Source of the DNA: Streptomyces antibioticus
GTDB lineage: Bacteria > Actinomycetota > Actinomycetes > Streptomycetales > Streptomycetaceae
Reading direction: 5' to 3'
DNA: 64,000 bases
Assembly (NCBI RefSeq): GCF_001514065.1
Contig: NZ_KQ948425.1
Span: 500,519 to 564,518, forward strand
Positions 19,067 through 27,670 of this stretch are shown here, piece by piece (the stretch's first letter is position 1; each line of letters opens with the position of its first letter). The notes below the pieces were generated by a model that was given only the letters and a program-made list of their open reading frames with translations, was not told the origin of the DNA and did no database searches. Made by a program: the position numbers and the translations under genes.

Positions 19067-19786
19067 GTGTCCGACCTCGACAGCCAGGTTCCGTACTGGG
19101 ATGCCGCCGCGGCCACGAAGACGTTCACCCACCCGCTCCACACGCCCTGGCTCGACGGGCTCAGCAGGCATGCCTCGATCCTCGACTACGGATGCGGATA
19201 CGGCCGCACCATGCAGGAGCTGGAAGGGCACGGCTTCAGCGACCTCACGGGCGTCGACGCCTCACCGGCAATGACCCGTCGGGCACGCGACCTGCACCCC
19301 ACCCTGCGCTTCGCCACACTGGACGCACCCCCGGCTGCGCCCTTTCCGGACGCCGGCTTCGACGCCGTTCTGCTCTTCGCCGTGCTGACCTGCATCCCCG
19401 GCGACGAGGCCCAGCACCGGCTGATCACCGAGCTGAACCGCGTCCTCAAGCCCGGCGGGATCCTCTACATCAGCGACCTCCTGCTCCAGGACGACGAACG
19501 CAACCGCATCCGTTACGACCGCCATGCCGAGCAAAACGGCGGCAGCTACGGCGTGTTCGAAACCGGCGACGGTGCGGTGTGCCGCCACCATCCCCGCGAG
19601 TGGTTCTCCGCCCTGCTTGCGGGCTTCCGAGCCATCGACACCCGGACCATCACGGTGTCCACCATGAACGGTCACGAGTCGACCGGGATCCAGATCCTTG
19701 TCCGCAAGCCCGGAAGTCCACAACGGCGCGCCGTCAGCCCCGGCGGACCGCCCCCAGTTGGGCCCGGTGCAGGTCCGGGGCGGTGA
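19067..19786 (+). CDS. class I SAM-dependent methyltransferase
   Basis: The 239-residue cytoplasmic protein has a methyltransferase_11/25-type Rossmann fold. SAM-binding motif I is I-L-D-Y-G-C-G-Y-G-R-T near residues 42-52, followed by acidic strand 2 (LTGVDASPAM) and motif III (LNRVLKPGGILYISD). The GTG start at 19067 has AGGGAGG ten bases upstream. The substrate is unknown. Its last 53 bases overlap the 3' end of the converging LysR gene with no terminator between them, so the Pro/Gly-rich C-terminal tail may not be conserved. Confidence 0.85.
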   Translation: MSDLDSQVPYWDAAAATKTFTHPLHTPWLDGLSRHASILDYGCGYGRTMQELEGHGFSDLTGVDASPAMTRRARDLHPTLRFATLDAPPAAPFPDAGFDAVLLFAVLTCIPGDEAQHRLITELNRVLKPGGILYISDLLLQDDERNRIRYDRHAEQNGGSYGVFETGDGAVCRHHPREWFSALLAGFRAIDTRTITVSTMNGHESTGIQILVRKPGSPQRRAVSPGGPPPVGPGAGPGR

Positions 19787-20687
19787 ATCGCTGGGCCACC
19801 GTACGCAGGACGCGGGCCATCGCCTGGGCCGGCGGGGTGGCGGGGCGGGCCGCGGCGCGGGCCAGGAGTATGCGGCGGGTGGGGGCCGGGACGTCGGAGG
19901 CGAACGGCAGGAGGCGTACGTCGCTGCGCCGGCTGGTGAGTGCCAGGCGGGGTGCGAGCGCGATGCCGAGTCCGGCGGCGACCATGGCCTGCGCCTCCTG
20001 GTAGTCGTGCGAGGAGTAGGCGATGCGCGGCTCGAATCCCGCCTGGCGGCAGCTGCGGCGCAGGACGTCGGCGACGGGGTGGTTGTCGGCGCGGATGATC
20101 CACTCCTGGTCGGCGAGGTCGCCCAGCCGCACCGAGGGCCGGGTGCGCAGGGGTGAGTCGGCGGGGACGACCAGCACCGTGGGGTCGTCCAGCAGGTGGG
20201 TGAGGGCGAGCGCCGGATCGTCGAGGCGGTTCCACTCGTAGTCCCAGAGCAGCCCTTGGTCCACCTCACCGGTGTGCAGCATCTCCCTGAGCTCCGAGAG
20301 GACTCCCGCGCGCACCTCGATGCGGATGCCTGCGTGGCGCCGCCGGAAACGGGTGAGCGCGAGCGGCAGCAGCGACGCGCTCGCCGTGGGGAAGGAACCG
20401 AGGCGCAGGCTGCCCTGGTCGAGGGCGGTGAAGGAGTCCAGGTCGGCCTGGGCGGCACGCAGTTCACGGCGGATGGCCTGGCCGCGTTCGGCCAGGGCGG
20501 CGCCCGCCGGGGTGGGGCGGATACCGCGGGGCAGCCGCTCGATCAGGGGCTGGCCGGCCTCCTGCTCCAGCAGGGACATCTGCTGGGAGGCGGCGGAGGT
20601 CGTCATGCCGAGGGCCTCCGCCGCGGCCGTGAGCGATCCGCGTTCGGTGGCCTCGGTGAGCAGCAGCAGACGGCGCACATTGAGCAT
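19734..20687 (-). CDS. LysR-family transcriptional regulator
   Basis: The 317-residue regulator has an N-terminal winged helix-turn-helix (residues 3-62, RRLLLLTEATERGSLTAAAEALGMTTSAASQQM) and a LysR substrate-binding domain (about 90-300). The ATG at 20687 is set by the family start MLNVRRL. Its ribosome-binding site is weak, and the ATG lies only 9 bases from a 15-base palindrome shared with the divergent prpF-like gene. The arrangement is typical of LysR control of a divergent catabolic pair, here the PrpF-like isomerase and dicarboxylate carrier. The effector is probably their substrate. Confidence 0.9.
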   Translation of the reverse strand: MLNVRRLLLLTEATERGSLTAAAEALGMTTSAASQQMSLLEQEAGQPLIERLPRGIRPTPAGAALAERGQAIRRELRAAQADLDSFTALDQGSLRLGSFPTASASLLPLALTRFRRRHAGIRIEVRAGVLSELREMLHTGEVDQGLLWDYEWNRLDDPALALTHLLDDPTVLVVPADSPLRTRPSVRLGDLADQEWIIRADNHPVADVLRRSCRQAGFEPRIAYSSHDYQEAQAMVAAGLGIALAPRLALTSRRSDVRLLPFASDVPAPTRRILLARAAARPATPPAQAMARVLRTVAQRFTAPDLHRAQLGAVRRG

Positions 20688-20696
20688 GCCGCTGAC

Positions 20697-20711
20697 TTTA
20701 GCTGAGCTAAA
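20697..20711. promoter_or_regulatory. perfect 15-base palindrome, LysR operator candidate
   Basis: TTTAGCT-G-AGCTAAA is perfectly symmetric around 20704, contains the T-N11-A pattern of LysR boxes, and sits between the divergent lysR and prpF-like genes, 9 bases from the lysR start codon. Being AT-rich in very GC-rich DNA, it stands out. Confidence 0.7.
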
Positions 20712-20859
20712 CCCAGGTGAAGCGAACTGCGATTGTTCCGAAGTCACCCCTCTGCGAAGGTCTGCGCAATCGCCGAGCGGTTCACCGGTCCGCAATGCGC
20801 CCGTAACCACCGCCTCGGCCCTTCCCCTCACCTCCGTAGATCCAGGAAGAGCCTCAGAC

Positions 20860-21981
20860 GTGCACATTCCCGCGACCCTGGTACGTGGCGGCACCAGCAA
20901 GTGCTGGCTGTTCAACCAGGTCGACGTCCCCGCCGACCGCGGCGACCTCGAAAGGCTGCTGGTCGCCGCGTACGGCGCCACCGATCCCGTAGAGCTGGAC
21001 GGGGTGGGCGGGGCGACCCCCACCACCTCCAAGGCAGCCGTGGTCAGCGCCTCACCCCGGCCCGGCATCGACGTCGACTATCTCTTCGCCCAAGTCGGCA
21101 TCGGCACGGGCTCGGTGGAGTGGACGAGCAACTGCGGCAACTGCGCCACCGGCGTCGCCCTGTATGCAGTGGCCAAGGGGCTGGTTGCGGTCACCGGCGA
21201 CCAGACGCGCGTGGTGATGCGCAACATCAACACCGGCGCCGTCCTCGAAGGGGTCGTCGACACCCAGGGCGGCGTGGTGCGTCACTTCGGCCGCCAGACG
21301 GTACCCGGCACCCGGGCCGGCGGAGTCGCCGTCGGCCTCACCTTCCTCGACCCCGCCAATGACACCGACCGCCCCCTGCTCCCCACCGGCCGGGCCGCCC
21401 AGGACCTTCGGGTCGGTGCCGCCGAGCCGCTCCGCGTGAGCATGGTGGCCGCCGGCGCTCCGGTCGTCCTCGTCGACGCCGCCGGTGCCGGGCGCACCGG
21501 CGCCGAGTCCGAGGAGCGCATGCGCGCGGACGTCCCCTGGCTGCGCAGCGTCCGCCATGCCGCCGCGCCCCTGATGGGGCTGCTCCGACCCGGCGAGGAA
21601 CCGGGCGACGCGGTGCCCAAGGTGGGCCTGGTCGGCCCGCCGGTGCCGTACACCACGCCCCTCGGTGAACCGATCGCGGCCGAGGACTACGACGTGTCGG
21701 TGCGGATGCTCTCCATGAACGCCCCGCACCCCGCCATCGGCCTGACCTCGGCCGTCGCCGTCGCGGCGGCCGGGCTGCTGGAGGGGTCCGTGGTCTCCCG
21801 CATCACGGGCGGCCCGAGGGACGAGTGGCTGCGCCTCGGTACGCCCGCGGGTGTCGTCGCGGTCCGCTGCACCGACGTGCGGGACGGCCTGCCGCACCGG
21901 GTCACCGTGCAGCGCGCGGCCCGGCTGCTCGCCGACGCCCGGATCTACGTACCGGAGGGAGGCCAGCCGCAGGCCGCCTGA
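20860..21981 (+). CDS. prpF: PrpF-family isomerase/tautomerase
   Basis: The 373-residue cytoplasmic protein belongs to the PrpF fold (diaminopimelate epimerase-like). Its N-terminus, M-H-I-P-A-T-L-V-R-G-G-T-S-K-C, carries the family R-G-G-T-S-K motif. The catalytic-region SNCGNCATGVALYAV and the C-terminal MSMNAPHPAIGLT motifs follow. Relatives isomerise methylaconitate or aconitate, or tautomerise 4-oxalomesaconate in gallate degradation. The GTG at 20860 has AGGAAGAG upstream. It is followed after 97 bases by a dicarboxylate carrier, and its divergent LysR partner suggests an inducible tricarboxylate or dicarboxylate pathway. The exact substrate cannot be read from the sequence. Confidence 0.88.
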   Translation: MHIPATLVRGGTSKCWLFNQVDVPADRGDLERLLVAAYGATDPVELDGVGGATPTTSKAAVVSASPRPGIDVDYLFAQVGIGTGSVEWTSNCGNCATGVALYAVAKGLVAVTGDQTRVVMRNINTGAVLEGVVDTQGGVVRHFGRQTVPGTRAGGVAVGLTFLDPANDTDRPLLPTGRAAQDLRVGAAEPLRVSMVAAGAPVVLVDAAGAGRTGAESEERMRADVPWLRSVRHAAAPLMGLLRPGEEPGDAVPKVGLVGPPVPYTTPLGEPIAAEDYDVSVRMLSMNAPHPAIGLTSAVAVAAAGLLEGSVVSRITGGPRDEWLRLGTPAGVVAVRCTDVRDGLPHRVTVQRAARLLADARIYVPEGGQPQAA

Positions 21982-22078
21982 ACAGCGCCAGACCTCCCTC
22001 TGTCACGCCGGCTCCCCGCCGCGCTACATTCGCGCCCTCGGGGCGCGCCCTCCCGTCCCCACCGCACCAAGGACAAAG

Positions 22079-23332
22079 ATGTCTGTTGAAGTGATCTCCA
22101 TAGGCGCCCTGTTGGTGATGTTCGTGGTCGGCACCGTGCTGCCGATCAACCTGGGCATCCTCGCCTTCGTGGCCACCTTCGCGGTCGGGACCGCCTCGCT
22201 CGGCCTCACCGAGGACGAGATCTTCGAGGGGTTCCCGGCGAAGCTCTTCGTCACCATCGTCGGCGTCACCTATCTGTTCTCCGTCGCCCGCCGCAACGGC
22301 ACCATCGACTGGCTCGTCGCCGCCGGGGTCAGGCTGGTGCGCGGCAAGGTCGAGCTCATCCCCTGGGTGCTGTTCCTGGTGGCCGCCCTGCTGACGGCGT
22401 TCGGTACGTTCACCCCGGCCGCGGTCGCGATCCTCGCGCCGATCGGCATGAACTTCGCCTACCGCTACAAGCTCAACCCGCTGGTCGTCGGCATGATGGT
22501 GATCAGCGGCGGGCACGCGGGCGCGTTCTCCCCGCTGGCCGTCTCCGGTGCGCTGGTGCTCGGCCTCGTCGACAAGACCGACGTGCATGTCTCGGCGGTG
22601 GCGCTGTTCAGCGCAAGCTTCGTGATCAACCTGGTGCTCGCGGTTCTCACCTACGTCCTGCTCGCGAAGCGTCCCGCCCCGCTGGCCGAGGGCGCCACGG
22701 AGGCGGCCGACGACGAGGACCTCGCAGTCTCCGGCCGGCCCGACTGGCGGCAGTGGCTCACCCTCGCCTCCCTGGTGGCCCTCGTCGTCGGCGCCCTCGG
22801 CTTCCACCTGGAGATCGGCTTCCTCGCGCTGGCCGCAGGCTCTCTGCTGGCGCTGGTGGACATGAAGCGGCAGGAGAAGGCCGTGGACGGCGTCAGCTGG
22901 TCCACCCTGTTGCTGGTCGCGGGCATGATGACGTACATCGCGATGCTGGAGAAGGCCGGCATCATCGAGGAGATCTCCGAGCACGCCGCCAACCTGGGCG
23001 CCCCGCTCGTCGTCGCCCTGCTGCTGTGCTTCACGGTGGCCATCACCTCCGCCTTCGCCTCCTCCACGGCGATCCTCACCGCGATCATCCCCCTCGCCGT
23101 CCCCCTGCTGCTGTCCAGCCACCTCAGCGCCGCGGGCCTGATCGCCGCACTCGCCGTCTCCACGACGATCGTCGACACCTCTCCCTTCTCGACCAACGGA
23201 GCGCTGGTCCTCAGCAACGCCCGCGGGGTGGACACCCGCCGCTTCTACCGCCAGGTCATCGGCTACACGAGCGGCATCGTCGCCTTCGGCCCCGTCATCG
23301 CCTGGGGTGCCCTGGTCCTGCCCTGGTCGTAG
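22079..23332 (+). CDS. MatC-like dicarboxylate carrier (ArsB/NhaD-SLC13 type)
   Basis: The 417-residue membrane protein has about eleven to twelve hydrophobic segments. Its N-terminal half is typical of the dicarboxylate carrier MatC family (IGALLVMFVVGTVLPINLGILAF, VGVTYLFSVARRNGTIDWL). The motifs TFTPAAVAILAPIG and STTIVDTSPFSTNGAL are re-entrant-loop regions of the ion-transporter superfamily. The ATG at 22079 has AAGGA seven bases upstream. It probably imports the carboxylate handled by the PrpF-like enzyme 97 bases upstream, as one operon under the LysR gene. Malonate and other C4-C6 acids are possible substrates. Confidence 0.88.
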   Translation: MSVEVISIGALLVMFVVGTVLPINLGILAFVATFAVGTASLGLTEDEIFEGFPAKLFVTIVGVTYLFSVARRNGTIDWLVAAGVRLVRGKVELIPWVLFLVAALLTAFGTFTPAAVAILAPIGMNFAYRYKLNPLVVGMMVISGGHAGAFSPLAVSGALVLGLVDKTDVHVSAVALFSASFVINLVLAVLTYVLLAKRPAPLAEGATEAADDEDLAVSGRPDWRQWLTLASLVALVVGALGFHLEIGFLALAAGSLLALVDMKRQEKAVDGVSWSTLLLVAGMMTYIAMLEKAGIIEEISEHAANLGAPLVVALLLCFTVAITSAFASSTAILTAIIPLAVPLLLSSHLSAAGLIAALAVSTTIVDTSPFSTNGALVLSNARGVDTRRFYRQVIGYTSGIVAFGPVIAWGALVLPWS

Positions 23333-23343
23333 TTCAGGAAAGC

Positions 23344-23374
23344 GGAGGGCGTCGCACGACGTGCGGCGCCCTCC
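23344..23374. terminator. convergent hairpin terminator
   Basis: A 14-base-pair stem (23344-23357 with 23361-23374) has one G-U type pair and a 3-base loop. It lies between the carrier gene and the converging MMPL gene. Confidence 0.75.
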
Positions 23375-23383
23375 GGCCGTCGG

Positions 23384-25561
23384 TCAACTGGGGCGTTCGA
23401 TGGACACCTTGGGCAGTCTGCGATCCAACGGCGCGGGGAGCCACCAGGCCCACCTGCCGAGCATCTGCATGACGGCGGGGACGATGAGGCACCGGATGAC
23501 GACGGCGTCGAGCAGGATGGCGACCGCCAGGCCGAGTCCGAACTGCTGGAGCATGCGGTCGGAGCTGAGGACGAACGCCCCGAAGACGAACATCATGATG
23601 GCCGCGGCGGCGGTGATGACCTTGCCGGTGGACGCCAGCCCCTCGCGCACGGACTGCGAGTGGTCCTGGCTGCGTGACCATTCCTCGTGGATACGCGAGA
23701 CGAGGAAGACCTCGTAGTCCATGGAGAGTCCGAAGACGATCGCGAAGATCAGCGCCGGGATGAACGCCTCGACGGGGCCCGGCTGGACGCCGAACCAGCC
23801 GTGCTGGAACACCAAGGTGATCACGCCCAGCGCGGCGGAGATGGACAGCAGGTTCAGGACGGCTGCCTTGACCGGAATCCAGACCGACCGGAAGACCAGC
23901 AGGAGCAGCAGCGAGGAGACGCCGACGACGACGGCGACGAAGAGCGGCAGCCGGGCGGCGAGTGTCTCGGCGACGTCCTGGGAGGCGGCCGTGGCGCCGC
24001 CCACCAACACCTCGGCGCCGGTGGCGTGTTCCAGGGGCGGGGCCACGTCGTCGCGCAGGTGGTGGACGAGGTCCACGGTCCCCTCGTCCTGGGGCGAGGT
24101 CGTCGGGTAGACGAAGACGGTGGACAGCGCCCCGTCCTCGGAGGGCATCGCCGGACTGGCCGCGGCGACGCCGTCGGTGGTGGCGAGCCGCGCCTGGACC
24201 GTCCTGCCGGCTTCCCGGTCGCCCTTCACCACGACGACGAGCGGCCCGTTGAAGCCGGGACCGAAGCCCTCGGCGAGCAGGTCGTACGCGTGCCGGGACG
24301 TGGTCTCCTCGGGATCGTTGCCGGAGTCGGCGAAGCCCAGGCGCATGCCCAGCGCCGGTGCCGACAGGGCCAGCAGCGCGAACACGCCGACCAGCAGGGT
24401 CGGCAGGGGACGTCGCTGCACGGCACGGGCCATGGCACGCCAGCCGTCGCCTTCCGTCGTGCCCTTCTTCGCCGCCTTGGCCTGCTGCTTGAGCACATGG
24501 CGCCGGATGCGCCCGCCGAACAGGGCCAGCAGGGCGGGCAGCAGCACCAGGGAGGCGGCCATGGTGATCAGAACAGTGATGGCCACCGCGAGCGCGATGC
24601 CCTGCAGCGAGCCCAGCCCGAGGGCGACCAGGCCCAGGAGGGCGACGATGACCGTGCAGCCGGCGAAGAACACGGTGCGCCCGGCGGAGTCGAGGGCCTT
24701 GCGGCCGGCCTCCGCGGGCCGTGCACCGGCCAGGAGTTCGTGCCGGTAGCGGTAGAAGATCAGCAGGGCGTAGTCGACGCCCACCCCGAGGCCGACGAGC
24801 ATCAGGATGGGCGGGGTGAAGTCGGCGACCGTGAAGACGTGCGAGGCCAGGGCGATCAGGCCGATGGCGCCCCCGACCGCGAACAGTGCCGTGATCAGCG
24901 GCAAGGAGGCCGCCAGCAGCGAACCGAACAGCAGCACCAGGATGACCAACGCGGCCACGATCCCGGCGAGTTCGGCGGTCGGGCCCTCCTTGTCCTCGGC
25001 ATTGCGTGCGGCCTCGCCGCCGACCTCGACCTGGAGCTGATCGGTGGCGATGCTCCGCGCCGTATCGATGATCCTGGCGACGTCCTCCGTGGGAACGTCT
25101 TCCGTCTTGCCGTCCAGCGTGACGGACGCGTAGGCGATCGTGCCGTCCTCGGACACCGCCGAGGCATCGGCGAAGGGGCTGCGCACATCAGCGACCCCGG
25201 CCATGTCCCTCACCTCGGCCAGCATCGGCTCGACCCTGTCCTCGGCGCTCCTGACTCCGGCGGTGTCCTTGAAGACGATCTCGACGCTGTCGCCCGCCTG
25301 GTCACTGCCGTGCTGCTTGAACAGGTCGGTGGCCGCCTGGGAATCGGTGCCCGGCAGCGAGAAGTCGTTCCGGTAGGCGGTGCCGGCCGCCGAGGCGCCC
25401 AGCGTGATGGCGGCCACCACCGCCACCCAGAGCACGAGGGCGGCCCAGCGACGGCGCTGCGCCCAGCCGGCCAGGGCACCGAACCGTCCGACGGGCCCGG
25501 ACGGGCCGTCCTGCGGCGGGGGCGAGGCAAGGAATGCGGCGGAGCCGCGGGGGGAGGACAC
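23384..25561 (-). CDS. MMPL/RND-family membrane transporter
   Basis: The 725-residue protein has the MMPL layout. One membrane helix near residue 35 is followed by a large extracytoplasmic loop, five to six helices (about 185-345), a second loop (about 385-525), and a final helix bundle (about 530-700). The functional-loop motif G-V-G-V-D-Y-A-L-L-I-F-Y-R-Y-R and its second copy F-G-L-S-M-D-Y-E-V-F-L-V-S-R-I-H-E-E are clear. The start is the GTG at 25561, after GAGGTAGGC. Relatives export lipids or antibiotics using the proton gradient. It is divergent from a two-component system that may control it through the inverted repeat at 25699-25728. Confidence 0.92.
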   Translation of the reverse strand: MSSPRGSAAFLASPPPQDGPSGPVGRFGALAGWAQRRRWAALVLWVAVVAAITLGASAAGTAYRNDFSLPGTDSQAATDLFKQHGSDQAGDSVEIVFKDTAGVRSAEDRVEPMLAEVRDMAGVADVRSPFADASAVSEDGTIAYASVTLDGKTEDVPTEDVARIIDTARSIATDQLQVEVGGEAARNAEDKEGPTAELAGIVAALVILVLLFGSLLAASLPLITALFAVGGAIGLIALASHVFTVADFTPPILMLVGLGVGVDYALLIFYRYRHELLAGARPAEAGRKALDSAGRTVFFAGCTVIVALLGLVALGLGSLQGIALAVAITVLITMAASLVLLPALLALFGGRIRRHVLKQQAKAAKKGTTEGDGWRAMARAVQRRPLPTLLVGVFALLALSAPALGMRLGFADSGNDPEETTSRHAYDLLAEGFGPGFNGPLVVVVKGDREAGRTVQARLATTDGVAAASPAMPSEDGALSTVFVYPTTSPQDEGTVDLVHHLRDDVAPPLEHATGAEVLVGGATAASQDVAETLAARLPLFVAVVVGVSSLLLLLVFRSVWIPVKAAVLNLLSISAALGVITLVFQHGWFGVQPGPVEAFIPALIFAIVFGLSMDYEVFLVSRIHEEWSRSQDHSQSVREGLASTGKVITAAAAIMMFVFGAFVLSSDRMLQQFGLGLAVAILLDAVVIRCLIVPAVMQMLGRWAWWLPAPLDRRLPKVSIERPS

Positions 25562-25698
25562 GATGCCTACCTCGGATTCGAGTGAGCGTTGCCTGGAGCC
25601 TCCGAGCCTGCCCGCGCACCCCGGCCGCGGACGTCGGCCCACGGCTGACAACCGGCGTGCACCAGCGGCAGGAGCCGACCACGGCGCCGTACACCAGC

Positions 25699-25728
25699 GG
25701 ATGTACGTCCGCGCCGCCGCGTACATCC
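25699..25728. promoter_or_regulatory. inverted repeat between MMPL gene and two-component system
   Basis: GGATGTAC and GTACATCC are perfect 8-base inverted arms separated by 14 bases. The site lies centrally in the 239-base divergent promoter region, a plausible binding site for the neighbouring NarL-type response regulator. Confidence 0.5.
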
Positions 25729-25800
25729 TCAGCACGCACTCTCGGGACAAACGCGCACATGAAGTCCTGGGTGCGGGCGAGCCCCGGGCAGAATGAAGCA

Positions 25801-26985
25801 ATGCCGCGTCTCGATGTCACCCGTTTCCGCTTGCCCGGAGGTCCGCGGGTCGACATGGCGCTCGGCGGGGTCGTGCTCGTCCTGGGGGGCGTGGCCGAGG
25901 GGCAGCGGCTGGGCCCGGACTGGCGCGCCACGCCGTCCATGGTCGTCTCCTGGCTCCTGGTCATGGCGGTGTGCGCGGCGCTCTTGCTGCGCCGCCGCCA
26001 TCCGGTGCCGGTGGGGTGGTTCACGGTGCTCGGCACCGGCGCCTACTACCTGCTGAGCACGGTCGACGCTCCGCTGGTCGTGATCCCGGTCGTCGTCCTG
26101 CACGCGCTGGCGGCCCAGGGGCGCGTCCGGGAGTCGATCGCGATGGCGTCGGTGATGGTCCTCGGGGTGGGCGCGGGAGCCCTGGCCGGCACCGGGGACG
26201 TCACCGGCACGGCCGTGTTCATGCTGACCGGCTGGCTGGTCGCGGTGGTGGCCCTGGGCGCGATGCGCCACGGCCGGGTCGCCTACGCGGAGGAGGAGGC
26301 CAGACTGCGCGCCGCGCAGGAGCGGCTGCGCATCGCCCGCGAACTCCACGACGTCGTCGGCCACAACATGTCGATGATCCATGTGCAGGCGTCCGCCGCC
26401 CTGCACCGGCTGAAGAAGGACCCCGCCCAGGCGGAGGACGCGCTGGCCGCGATCAAGCAGGGCAGCAAGGAAGGCCTGCGGGAGCTGCGCGCCACCCTCG
26501 GTGTGCTGCGTCAGGTCGACGAGGAAGCCGAGCAGGCCCCCACCGCTCCCCCGCCCGGGCTGTCCAGGATCGACGAGCTGGTCGCCTCGGCGGCCCGTGC
26601 GGGTCTCGACGTACGCATCGAGCCGGGCGGGAACGGCGCAGCGCTGCCGGTGGCGGTGGACCTCGCCGCCTACCGCATCGTCCAGGAGTCGCTGACCAAC
26701 GCCGTACGGCACAGCGGCGCCCGGCGGGTGGTCGTCCGGATCCGCCGCGGACGGCGGGAACTGACGCTCAGCATCCAGGACGACGGCCATGGCGCGGCCC
26801 GCGCCGGGCGCGGGGGCGGCAGCGGGATCGCGGGCATGGCGGAACGGGCGCGTGCGCTGGGCGGAACGCTGAGCGCCGAGCCTGGCAGCGCGGGCGGATT
26901 CGTCGTCCGGGCCCGGCTACCGTTCGCAGACCACCACGAGCCGATCGGCGGAGCAGCTGATGATCAGAATCCTGCTGGCGGATGA
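25801..26985 (+). CDS. sensor histidine kinase (NarL-partner, HisKA_3 type)
   Basis: The 394-residue sensor has four to five membrane segments in its first 150 residues and almost no external loop. A HisKA_3 dimerisation region follows (RLRIARELHDVVGHNMSMIHVQ, phospho-accepting His near residue 183), then a GHKL ATPase (about 285-380, VQESLTNAVRHSGA, QDDGHG, GIAGMAERARALGG). It phosphorylates the response regulator whose gene it overlaps by 26 bases. I took the ATG at 25801. No strong ribosome-binding site is present, so a nearby start is possible. Small integral sensors of this kind often report envelope stress or drugs, in keeping with the divergent MMPL exporter. Confidence 0.9.
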   Translation: MPRLDVTRFRLPGGPRVDMALGGVVLVLGGVAEGQRLGPDWRATPSMVVSWLLVMAVCAALLLRRRHPVPVGWFTVLGTGAYYLLSTVDAPLVVIPVVVLHALAAQGRVRESIAMASVMVLGVGAGALAGTGDVTGTAVFMLTGWLVAVVALGAMRHGRVAYAEEEARLRAAQERLRIARELHDVVGHNMSMIHVQASAALHRLKKDPAQAEDALAAIKQGSKEGLRELRATLGVLRQVDEEAEQAPTAPPPGLSRIDELVASAARAGLDVRIEPGGNGAALPVAVDLAAYRIVQESLTNAVRHSGARRVVVRIRRGRRELTLSIQDDGHGAARAGRGGGSGIAGMAERARALGGTLSAEPGSAGGFVVRARLPFADHHEPIGGAADDQNPAGG

Positions 26986-27631
26986 CCAGCGGCTGGTGCG
27001 CGCGGGGATCCGCGGCATCCTCGACGACGAGGACGACCTGCAGGTGGTCGCAGAGGCCGCCGACGGGCACGCCGCCGTGGCCTCCTGCCGTGAACTTCGG
27101 CCCGACGTGGTGCTGATGGACATCCGCATGCCCGGCATGGACGGTCTCGAAGCCGCCCGCCGCATCGTCGGCGACGAGCAACTGGCGGCGGTCAAGGTGG
27201 TCATGCTGACGACGTTCGACCTCGACGAGTACGTCTACGGAGCCCTGCGGACCGGAGCCTCGGGCTTCCTCGTCAAGGACACCGAACCCGCCGAACTCCT
27301 GCACGCGATCCGTGTCGCGGCGCGCGGCGACGCGCTCATCAGCCCCTCTGTCACCCGGCGGCTGATCGCCGAGTTCGCCGACCGCCCGGACCACACCCGC
27401 CGGCCCGACCGCCGCCTCGACGCCCTGACCAGACGCGAACACGAAGTCATGCGGCTGATCGCGGCCGGCTGCACCAACGACGAGATCGCCACGCGACTCG
27501 TGGTCTCACCCCTGACGGCGAAGACCCACGTCAGCCGCATCATGGCCAAGCTCGGCGCCCGGGACCGGTCCCAAGTCGTCGTCATGGCCTACGAGTACGG
27601 CATGGTCACCCCCGGTTGGCTCACGGACTGA
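26960..27631 (+). CDS. NarL/LuxR-family response regulator
   Basis: The 223-residue regulator has a receiver domain (DDQRLVRAGIRGIL acidic pocket, phospho-acceptor Asp in DVVLMDIRMPG near residue 54, Thr in MLTTFD, Lys in FLVKDT). A LuxR helix-turn-helix follows (about 155-215, LTRREHEVMRLIAAGCTNDEIATRL, then TAKTHVSRIMAKLGARDRSQ). The ATG at 26960 has GGAG about ten bases upstream and overlaps the kinase gene. The final codons overlap a hairpin terminator. Likely targets are its own operon and the divergent MMPL gene. Confidence 0.93.
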   Translation: MIRILLADDQRLVRAGIRGILDDEDDLQVVAEAADGHAAVASCRELRPDVVLMDIRMPGMDGLEAARRIVGDEQLAAVKVVMLTTFDLDEYVYGALRTGASGFLVKDTEPAELLHAIRVAARGDALISPSVTRRLIAEFADRPDHTRRPDRRLDALTRREHEVMRLIAAGCTNDEIATRLVVSPLTAKTHVSRIMAKLGARDRSQVVVMAYEYGMVTPGWLTD

Positions 27632-27646
27632 ACCCCGTGAGCCAAC
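27615..27646. terminator. terminator hairpin overlapping the response-regulator stop
   Basis: A perfect 12-base-pair stem (GTTGGCTCACGG at 27615-27626 with its complement at 27635-27646) has an 8-base loop that contains the stop codon. It lies between converging genes and may act in both directions. Confidence 0.7.
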
Positions 27647-27670
27647 GCGGCGAACGTCGCTCCGGCGGGA

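Noticed and set aside
23384-25561. Calling the MMPL protein a mycolic-acid or trehalose-lipid exporter (MmpL3)
   Set aside because: Streptomyces lack mycolic acids and the sequence shows only general MMPL motifs.
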